A DNA stretch of 21,736 nt, taken from positions 1 to 21,736 of the forward strand of contig JAHHQV010000046.1 of NCBI GenBank assembly GCA_020026175.1, written 5' to 3'. The position numbers and the translations under genes were made by a program. Of the stretch, positions 7,189-13,364 are shown one piece after another. This DNA comes from Phocaeicola sp. (GTDB lineage Bacteria > Bacteroidota > Bacteroidia > Bacteroidales > Bacteroidaceae). Within the stretch, counting starts at the first letter, position 1. Every line of letters starts with the position of its first letter. The notes beneath the pieces are model-generated. The model was not told the DNA's origin. It worked only from the letters and a program-made list of their open reading frames with translations, and did not search any database.

Positions 7189-8856
7189 TTATGAAAGTCC
7201 TTCTATTTCACCATCTACAATATCAATATGTAGTGCCTGAGGCTCTTTTGGCAAACCTGGCATACGCATAATCTCACCAGCCACTATAACCAACATTTCT
7301 GCTCCGGCATTGATAACGATGTCACGCACATTGAAGTTGAATCCCGACACCACACCATATTGCTTTGGATCTGTTGAGAATGAATACTGAGTCTTGGCAA
7401 TGCAAATAGGGAATTTGCCAAATCCCAGTTCTTCTATCATCTTAAGTTTCTTTCTTGCCGCAGGGCCAAACAAAACCTGTTTTGCACCATAATGTTCACA
7501 AGCAACCTTTGCCACCTTAACCTCTACTGAATCGTCTTCTTCGTATGCAAAAGAAAGAGGAGCCGAAGGATTTTCATCTATTGTCTTAACTACAAGGTTA
7601 GCCAGTTCTATTGCACCTTCGCCACCTTCTACGAAAGCATTGTTTACAGCAAAACCTATTCCCATATCTTTACAATGGCTGCGTACCAATGCAATTTCCT
7701 CGTCAGTATCATTTGCATACTTATTGAACGCTACAACTACAGTCTGACCAAATGACTGAAGATTTTCGATATGCTTGTCAAGATTTTTCATACCTTCCTT
7801 CAATCCTTCCATATTAGGTTCTTTAATCTTGTCCAACTCTACTCCACCATGCATCTTCAGCCCCTGTGCAGTTGCCACGATAATAGTAAGTTTTGGCTGA
7901 AGTCCTGCCTTACGACATTTTATGTCATAGAACTTTTCAGCACCAAGATCAGCACCGAATCCAGCTTCTGTTATAGTATAATCGCTGAATGTCATTGCCA
8001 GTTTGGTTGCCAATACCGAGTTACAACCATGTGCTATATTGGCAAAAGGACCTCCGTGAACAAAAGCAGCAGTATGTTCGGTTGTCTGAACCAGATTAGG
8101 CGACAAAGAATCCTTAAGAAGCACTGTTATGGCTCCAGCTATGCCAAGATCTTTTACAGTAAAAGGCTTGTTGTCTATGGTAAATCCCAAAAGAATATTC
8201 TCTATTCGACGGCGAAGGTCGTCTTCATCTTTTGCAAGACAAAGAATAGCCATTATTTCAGATGCTGGAGTAATATCGAAACTTGATTCGCGTGTGATAC
8301 CGTTTGTCTTTCCACCCAGACCAGTAATTATATATCTCAGTCCACGATCATTTACATCGAGTACCCTGTTCCACAAAACTTCCTTCAAGGCAAATCCGTT
8401 GTCTTGATTTTGATACATATAGTTGTCAAGAAGAGCTGCAATCATATTATGGGCAGAAGTAATGGCATGAAAATCACCTGTGAAATGCAGGTTAATTTTC
8501 TCCATAGGCAAAACTTGCGCATAACCACCACCGGCAGCACCACCCTTCATACCAAAACATGGTCCCAAAGACGGTTCTCTAAGTGCACAAATAGCTTTCT
8601 TGCCTATTCTGTTCAAACCAAGAGCCAAACCTATAGAAACTGTAGTCTTTCCTATACCCGCCTTTGTAGGAGTTATGGCAGTTACAAGAATCAGATTGCT
8701 CTTGCTTACTTTTTCGTTATCTATTAGTGTTTCGGGAACTTTTGCTATATATCGACCATAATGAGATATTTCCTCATCAGGAATGTTTACAGACTGTGCT
8801 ATTTGCTTGATTTTTTTCAACTCTATACTTCGAGCTATTTCTATATCAGATTTCAT
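7189..8856 (-). CDS. fhs: Formate--tetrahydrofolate ligase
   Basis: Fhs joins formate to tetrahydrofolate using ATP to give 10-formyl-THF, for purine and formyl-Met-tRNA synthesis; the reaction can run in reverse. The 555-aa length is standard for the monofunctional bacterial enzyme. Seen in the sequence are the ATP-binding loop TPTKAGIGKTT (residues 62-72), the long conserved block beginning REPSLGPCFGMKGGAAGGG (93-111) and FTGDFHAITSAHNM (125-138). FVHGGPFANIAHGCNS is further on. The start at 8856 is 26 bp below a -7 box. It is a single-gene unit closed by a strong terminator. With gcvP, on the opposite strand and convergent, it belongs to one-carbon metabolism. Confidence 0.97.
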   Translation of the reverse strand: MKSDIEIARSIELKKIKQIAQSVNIPDEEISHYGRYIAKVPETLIDNEKVSKSNLILVTAITPTKAGIGKTTVSIGLALGLNRIGKKAICALREPSLGPCFGMKGGAAGGGYAQVLPMEKINLHFTGDFHAITSAHNMIAALLDNYMYQNQDNGFALKEVLWNRVLDVNDRGLRYIITGLGGKTNGITRESSFDITPASEIMAILCLAKDEDDLRRRIENILLGFTIDNKPFTVKDLGIAGAITVLLKDSLSPNLVQTTEHTAAFVHGGPFANIAHGCNSVLATKLAMTFSDYTITEAGFGADLGAEKFYDIKCRKAGLQPKLTIIVATAQGLKMHGGVELDKIKEPNMEGLKEGMKNLDKHIENLQSFGQTVVVAFNKYANDTDEEIALVRSHCKDMGIGFAVNNAFVEGGEGAIELANLVVKTIDENPSAPLSFAYEEDDSVEVKVAKVACEHYGAKQVLFGPAARKKLKMIEELGFGKFPICIAKTQYSFSTDPKQYGVVSGFNFNVRDIVINAGAEMLVIVAGEIMRMPGLPKEPQALHIDIVDGEIEGLS

Positions 8857-8881
8857 ATTTATAATGTTTTTAATATGTGCG

Positions 8882-8889
8882 CAAAGATA
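8882..8889 (-). promoter_or_regulatory. Putative -7 box of fhs
   Basis: On the minus strand this reads TATCTTTG, an exact TAnnTTTG match followed by GC. The ATG lies 26 nt away, implying a short leader. No TTTG is found at the proper -33 distance. The rest of the 8857-9048 gap is AT-rich; I see no gene and no strong terminator for ruvC in it. Confidence 0.6.
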
Positions 8890-9048
8890 CTAAAAAATGC
8901 AGAACTTTACATTTATTGTATCAAACTAGATTATTTAATTACATTAATTTTAGAGAAAACGATCTATAAAAATCATTTATTTATTACAATAAAAAGGTCT
9001 ACAGGCGCAAACGGAAGAAAATGTGCCGAATATATCTGTCTTTGAAAT

Positions 9049-9618
9049 CTACCTTTTCACCTTATCAGGATTTTTGGCTATGTACTCTTTCCAACTTGAA
9101 ACCGACTTGGCTATTTCCGGTTTTCCCATCTGGAGATAATGGCAATAGGCAGCACCAAGTGCATCTGTAGCATCCATAAACGGACCAATATCCTCCTGGC
9201 GTATTTTAAGAATTCTTTTAAGCATATCTGCCACCTGTTCCTTGCTGGCCTGACCATTTCCTGTGATAGCCATCTTGATTTTCAGAGGAGCATATTCTGT
9301 TACAGGAATATCCCTACACAAAGCAGCAACTATTGCCACCCCCTGAGCTCTACCCAACTTCAACATAGACTGAACGTTTTTTCCAAAAAACGGAGCTTCT
9401 ATGGCCAGTTCGTCAGGAAGGTATGAATTGATAATTCCGTGTACCCTTTCATAAATATGCTTCAATTTCAGATAGGAATCTGTACACTTTCGTAAATCTA
9501 TAACTCCCAAAGTGACTACCTCGGCCTTGGTACCTACCACCTTTATAACCCCATAACCCATAATGTTGGTGCCGGGGTCTATACCAAGTATAATTTTTTC
9601 TTTTACCGGCCGAATCAC
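9049..9618 (-). CDS. ruvC: Holliday junction resolvase RuvC
   Basis: RuvC is the dimeric endonuclease that cuts four-way DNA junctions symmetrically during recombination, working with the RuvAB motor. At 189 aa it is slightly longer than the usual 170-180. The acidic catalytic residues are all present: Asp14 in LGIDPGT, Glu74 in AIEAPFFGKN, and Asp149 and Asp152 in MDATDALGAAYCH. The last pair has the same three-residue spacing as in E. coli RuvC. The start is GTG at 9618, supported because that GTG overlaps the TGA stop of the upstream DUF4286 gene (bases GTGA), a translational-coupling arrangement. ruvA and ruvB are not nearby. Confidence 0.95.
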   Translation of the reverse strand: MIRPVKEKIILGIDPGTNIMGYGVIKVVGTKAEVVTLGVIDLRKCTDSYLKLKHIYERVHGIINSYLPDELAIEAPFFGKNVQSMLKLGRAQGVAIVAALCRDIPVTEYAPLKIKMAITGNGQASKEQVADMLKRILKIRQEDIGPFMDATDALGAAYCHYLQMGKPEIAKSVSSWKEYIAKNPDKVKR

Positions 9619-9920
9619 CTTATAACCTCCATCAATGTCGGAATACCAATAACCTTATCCTTGAAAATCTTCATCATTTCTGCATTAAGAGCGGCACCGC
9701 AACTTGTATGCCAATTATGCAAGGCTGCACTGTCTTCAACTTCCCACTGTAATGAAAAGCATTCACTATCCTGCTCTTTATGGCTCAAAATACGTAATAT
9801 CCTAGGTTTTTGCAGATCGCCATTTTTTTCAGCTTCTGGTATGTAACATTCATTAAGCCATATCAAGAAATTTCTTGCATCTTTTATTTCAACATGAAAT
9901 GTAGTATTGTAAATAAGCAT
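9615..9920 (-). CDS. DUF4286 family protein
   Basis: This is a small cytoplasmic protein of 101 aa matching the DUF4286 family as I recall it, beginning MLIYNTTFHVEIKDARNFLIW and ending GIPTLMEVIR. There is no signal peptide, membrane segment or catalytic motif. The length and the paired strand-helix pattern look like a ferredoxin-like alpha/beta barrel dimer such as the ABM fold, but this is inference. Its stop codon overlaps the ruvC GTG start, so the two are certainly co-translated or coupled. It begins 41 nt after the terminator of the upstream spt gene, and no clear promoter is seen in that gap. The function is unknown. Confidence 0.82.
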   Translation of the reverse strand: MLIYNTTFHVEIKDARNFLIWLNECYIPEAEKNGDLQKPRILRILSHKEQDSECFSLQWEVEDSAALHNWHTSCGAALNAEMMKIFKDKVIGIPTLMEVIR

Positions 9921-9961
9921 AACTGTATGAAAAATTTTAAATGGAAAAATATCATTTTATC

Positions 9962-10005
9962 AAAAAAGCCCTGCTTTTGTTTTTATATAAAAAACAGCAG
10001 GGCTT
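9962..10005 (-). terminator. Rho-independent terminator after spt
   Basis: AAGCCCTGCT (9966-9975) and AGCAGGGCTT (9996-10005) are perfect reverse complements, with an inner GTTTTT/AAAAAC extension around a small ATAT loop. Read leftward, the stem is followed by a T run (complement of A residues 9962-9967). It lies 29 nt past the spt stop. On the plus strand there is no T-tract, so it is directional. Confidence 0.88.
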
Positions 10006-10034
10006 ATATAGTATCATTATCGTCTCTAATAAGA

Positions 10035-11222
10035 CTACTTGATCAAATCAAGTTCCTTAAAGCATTTCAGCAACTTGTCAATAGCAAAATCAATCTGCTC
10101 TTTAGTATGAGTTGCCATAAGTGCAAATCTAACCAATGTATCTTGCGGAGCACAAGCAGGAGGAATTACAGGATTGATGAAAACACCTTCATCGAAAGCC
10201 ATTTTCGTTACAAGAAAAGTCTTGTCTGTATCACGTACATAAAGAGGAATGATAGGACTTTCAGTTTCGCCTATTTCAAAACCACATTCGCGGAATCTCT
10301 TCAATGCATAGTTTGTTATTTCCCAAAGTCTTTCCTGTCTTTCAGGCTCTGTCTCTAGAATATGCAATGCCTCAATTGCAGCAGCTGTTGCAGCAGGAGT
10401 ACTGCTGGCCTGGAATATATAAGAGCGTGCATTATGGCGCAACCAGTTGATGGTATCTTTATCGGCTGCCACAAATCCACCTATAGAAGCAAGTGACTTA
10501 CTGAAAGTACCCATAATAATGTCCACTTCATCTGTAAGTCCGAAGTGATCGCATACTCCACGTCCGTTCTTTCCGAACACTCCTACTCCGTGAGCTTCGT
10601 CAACATAAACTGTAGCATTGTATTTTTTCTTCAATCTGATAATTTCAGGAAGGTTAGCAAGATCTCCTTCCATAGAGAATACGCTGTCTACAACGATAAG
10701 CTTGATAGCATCAGGTTCACATTTCTGAAGTTCTTTTTCAAGAGCCTCCATATCATTGTGTTTATACTTAAGCTGAGTTGCAAAAGAAAGACGACGACCG
10801 TCAACTATAGAAGCATGGTCACGGTCATCACATATGATATAATCTCCACGACCTACAAGCTGAGGGATAACTCCTTCATTTACAGTAAATCCTGTAGAAA
10901 AGCATAATGCTTCATCCTTACCGATAAACTTGGCCAATTCTTTTTCCAACTGTACATGTATATCAAGTGTGCCGTTCAGCAATCTTGAACCTGCACATCC
11001 AGTTCCATATTTTTCAGTAGCCTTAATAGCGGCATCAATAATTCTCTTATCATAAGTCAAACCCATATAAGAGTTAGAACCGAACATCAAAACCTTCTTT
11101 CCGTCCATGATAACCTCTGTATCCTGATGGCTGTCTATCTCGCGAAAGTAAGGATACACTCCCTGCTCCATGAATCTTTGAGGGAGTCTGAATTTACTTA
11201 ACTTTTCTTGTAATAATCCCAT
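10035..11222 (-). CDS. spt: Serine palmitoyltransferase (alpha-oxoamine synthase family)
   Basis: This is a PLP enzyme that condenses L-serine with a fatty acyl-CoA (or acyl thioester) to give 3-ketosphinganine, the first step of bacterial sphingolipid synthesis. The 395-aa sequence resembles, from memory, the characterised Bacteroides enzyme closely, starting MGLLQEKLSKF and containing QGVYPYFREI. Active-site residues are visible: His136 in DRDHASIVDG, Asp208 and His211 in YVDEAHGVG, and the PLP lysine Lys242 in GTFSKSLASIGG. The spacings 136-208-242 equal those of Sphingomonas SPT (159-231-265). The alternatives in this family are BioF and Kbl; the overall match and the absence of neighbouring bio or tdh genes favour SPT. 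It is closed by a strong terminator and divergent from a lipid kinase. Confidence 0.85.
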   Translation of the reverse strand: MGLLQEKLSKFRLPQRFMEQGVYPYFREIDSHQDTEVIMDGKKVLMFGSNSYMGLTYDKRIIDAAIKATEKYGTGCAGSRLLNGTLDIHVQLEKELAKFIGKDEALCFSTGFTVNEGVIPQLVGRGDYIICDDRDHASIVDGRRLSFATQLKYKHNDMEALEKELQKCEPDAIKLIVVDSVFSMEGDLANLPEIIRLKKKYNATVYVDEAHGVGVFGKNGRGVCDHFGLTDEVDIIMGTFSKSLASIGGFVAADKDTINWLRHNARSYIFQASSTPAATAAAIEALHILETEPERQERLWEITNYALKRFRECGFEIGETESPIIPLYVRDTDKTFLVTKMAFDEGVFINPVIPPACAPQDTLVRFALMATHTKEQIDFAIDKLLKCFKELDLIK

Positions 11223-11264
11223 ATATTTAAAAAATATTCGTTTTTTATAGCATATTTAGGCTGG

Positions 11265-11298
11265 CAAAGATAATAAAAAAAAGACATATACAGACAAA
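11265..11298 (-). promoter_or_regulatory. Putative promoter of spt
   Basis: The minus strand carries the -7 box TATCTTTG (11272 to 11265), and a TTTG (11298 to 11295) lies 22 nt upstream, one or two nt longer than the usual spacing. The start codon at 11222 is 43 nt from the -7 box. The same 177-bp gap carries a rightward -7 box for the kinase gene, about 100 bp away. Confidence 0.6.
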
Positions 11299-11367
11299 AT
11301 GACATTAATTTTATCTTTAAGGGACGATATTTTACCTATAAAATGTGGTTTGTAAATAAATAAGCAC

Positions 11368-11375
11368 TAAATTTG
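11368..11375 (+). promoter_or_regulatory. Putative -7 box of the lipid kinase gene
   Basis: TAAATTTG matches TAnnTTTG and lies 24 nt before the ATG at 11400. A TTTG at 11349-11352 is only 15 nt upstream, short of the usual 19-21, so the -33 element is doubtful. Confidence 0.5.
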
Positions 11376-11399
11376 CAATAATAAACTAGCAAATGAAAC

Positions 11400-12440
11400 A
11401 TGGACACTAGAAGCAGAATTATTTTTATAGTAAACCCTATTTCAGGAACTCACAATAAACAAAATATCATAGACTATATTGAAACGCATATAGATTTCAA
11501 TAAATTTGCACATAAAATTGTTAAAACAGAATATGCCGGACATGCCCATGAGATAGCCAAGAAAGCTGCCGAAGACAAAATAGACTATGTAGTAGCCATA
11601 GGCGGTGATGGCACAGTAAACGAGATAGGAAGTGCGCTGGTGCATACTGACACTGCCCTGGGAATAATACCATGCGGTTCGGGAAACGGACTGGCCAGAC
11701 ATCTTCATATACCGATGAACTTTCAGAAAGCACTGGAAGTGATAAACAAAGCCAACGTAAGGAAAATAGATTATGGGAAAATAGCAGATCGTCCTTTCTT
11801 CTGTACGTGCGGTGTCGGCTTTGATGCTTTCGTGAGCCTGAAATTCGCCAATTCAAAACGTAGGGGACTTGTTTCATACCTTGAAAACACATTGGTGGAA
11901 AGCCTACGATACAAACCCGAAACATACGAAATTGAGAACTCGGAAGGAAGTATCAAGCATAAGGCTTTCTTGATAGCATGCGGAAATGCAGCACAATACG
12001 GAAACAATGCATACATAGCGCCACAAGCATCCCTATCTGACGGAATGATGGACATCACCATATTAGAGCCTTTCAGTGTTCTTGATGCCCCAGCACTGTC
12101 TTTGCAGCTCTTTACCCGCACTATAGACTCCAATAGTAAGATAAAGACAATGAGGGATAAAAAAATCACAATAAAACGTTCGTCGGAGGGGGTTTTCCAC
12201 TTTGACGGAGACCCGATGATTGGGCCAAAGAATCTGGTGGTAGAGATTATACCTTCGGCTTTGGATGTGATAACTCCAATAAAACCGAAGGTGAAAAAGC
12301 ACGAACATCTAAACATTTTGCATCATATCACCGATTTTATAGGCAGCACCCCTATCAGCCAGTCTATAACTGAGAACCATAAACGGATAGTAAACATAAA
12401 CAGGAGTATCATAAAAAGATTCAAGCCAAAGGATAATTGA
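11400..12440 (+). CDS. Diacylglycerol/sphingosine-kinase family lipid kinase
   Basis: This is an ATP-dependent lipid kinase of the DAGK catalytic-domain family (DgkB/YegS/sphingosine-kinase fold), 346 aa and soluble or membrane-peripheral. Motifs visible are IVNPISG (residues 10-16), the nucleotide-binding AIGGDGTVNE (66-75), IIPCGSGNGLARHL (89-102), SLSDGMMDITIL (211-222) and the C-terminal FHFDGDP (267-272 region). A tail of about 50 residues (295-346), rich in Lys, His and Ile, extends beyond the usual domain end; its role is unknown. The family covers diacylglycerol, sphingosine and ceramide kinases, and substrate cannot be assigned from motifs. The divergent neighbour is serine palmitoyltransferase, so a sphingoid or ceramide substrate is worth considering. 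It is convergent with trmN6 across a 77-bp gap without a convincing terminator. Confidence 0.88.
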   Translation: MDTRSRIIFIVNPISGTHNKQNIIDYIETHIDFNKFAHKIVKTEYAGHAHEIAKKAAEDKIDYVVAIGGDGTVNEIGSALVHTDTALGIIPCGSGNGLARHLHIPMNFQKALEVINKANVRKIDYGKIADRPFFCTCGVGFDAFVSLKFANSKRRGLVSYLENTLVESLRYKPETYEIENSEGSIKHKAFLIACGNAAQYGNNAYIAPQASLSDGMMDITILEPFSVLDAPALSLQLFTRTIDSNSKIKTMRDKKITIKRSSEGVFHFDGDPMIGPKNLVVEIIPSALDVITPIKPKVKKHEHLNILHHITDFIGSTPISQSITENHKRIVNINRSIIKRFKPKDN

Positions 12441-12517
12441 GTCTGGACATCTTTTTTGGGATACTTTACTGCTAAGATGACCTGAACAAACAAAGTCACG
12501 GGCAGAATGACTGAGGT

Positions 12518-13228
12518 CTATAAATAGAAATCTTTTGTCAACATTCTATATTCGTCAGTCATTCTGCCTGATTCATTCAATACAAGTTCGGAAAACTCAG
12601 TCGTTTCGTACATTACGTTTTTCACAAATTCCATCATCACCCTTTTGGGAGACGCCCCTTCTCTAGTAACAACATCTGTCCTTCTTTTGAGTTTGAGGGC
12701 CACACTGAAACAATTCGCGATAAAAGACGGTGCTGCAACATATGGCAATATTACGGCAAATATTCCGCCATCCTTAAGCATGACAGAAACATCCAATGCC
12801 AACCTTTCAAAACTAAGGCTATCGGTATGTCTGGCTATACACCTTTTTTCCTTATCACTTTTAACATCTTCTACAAAATATGGAGGGTTGGATAATATAA
12901 AATCATATTCAGACACATGCTCCATATAATAATCATCTATATCCGAACATACCACAGACAACCTTTCACCCCAAGGTGATTGTTTCATGTTTTCCACAGC
13001 CTGAGCACTTGCATCATTGTCTATCTCTATGCCTACAACACTGGCCGACTCACTTTTTTGTGCAGCCATTATGGCCAGCAAACCTGTCCCCGTTCCTACA
13101 TCGGCAATAGCACCAGCAGCAGGAATATCAGCCCATGCTCCGAGCAAGACTCCATCAGTTCCTACCTTCATGGCACACATGTCTTGATTTATTGAAAATC
13201 TTTTAAAATCGAAAGATGATCTACACAT
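12518..13228 (-). CDS. trmN6: tRNA1(Val) (adenine(37)-N6)-methyltransferase, TrmN6/YfiC type
   Basis: This is a SAM-dependent N6-adenine methyltransferase of 236 aa, expected to modify A37 next to the anticodon of tRNA-Val. The N-terminus FDFKRFSINQDMCAMKVGTD is typical of the TrmN6 group. The Rossmann SAM loop is ADVGTGTGL (42-50), an acidic residue of GIEID (66-70) binds the ribose, and the catalytic motif is SNPPYF (113-118). HemK/PrmC also has NPPY but carries a different N-terminal helical domain that is absent here. It is divergent from lon, with both promoters in the 136-bp gap. Confidence 0.88.
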   Translation of the reverse strand: MCRSSFDFKRFSINQDMCAMKVGTDGVLLGAWADIPAAGAIADVGTGTGLLAIMAAQKSESASVVGIEIDNDASAQAVENMKQSPWGERLSVVCSDIDDYYMEHVSEYDFILSNPPYFVEDVKSDKEKRCIARHTDSLSFERLALDVSVMLKDGGIFAVILPYVAAPSFIANCFSVALKLKRRTDVVTREGASPKRVMMEFVKNVMYETTEFSELVLNESGRMTDEYRMLTKDFYL

Positions 13229-13256
13229 TCTATTTATTTTATAATTTATTAGTATG

Positions 13257-13264
13257 CAAATGTA
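13257..13264 (-). promoter_or_regulatory. Putative -7 box of trmN6
   Basis: Read leftward this is TACATTTG, a full TAnnTTTG match 28 nt before the ATG at 13228. No TTTG is found at the right -33 distance. Confidence 0.55.
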
Positions 13265-13327
13265 TGTATTTTCTATATTTTAATTTCATTTGGAGTAAAT
13301 TCTTTTTAATTTTAGATGTATATTCAT

Positions 13328-13335
13328 TAACTTTG
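13328..13335 (+). promoter_or_regulatory. Putative -7 box of lon
   Basis: TAACTTTG matches TAnnTTTG and lies 29 nt before the lon ATG. The same octamer precedes the DEAD-box gene at 19157. I saw no CIRCE- or CtsR-like heat-shock operator between it and the start. Confidence 0.6.
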
Positions 13336-13364
13336 TAGCCGTTTGTAAAAACAAATAATACACG

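Noticed and set aside
9004..9027. Hairpin downstream of ruvC as its terminator
   Set aside because: On the ruvC strand the 6-bp stem contains an A-C mismatch, and the T run starts eight nt after it, so support is too weak.
12440..12517. Convergent terminator between the lipid kinase and trmN6
   Set aside because: Only a CATCTT/AAGATG pairing with a 20-nt loop is present, without proper T-tracts on either strand.
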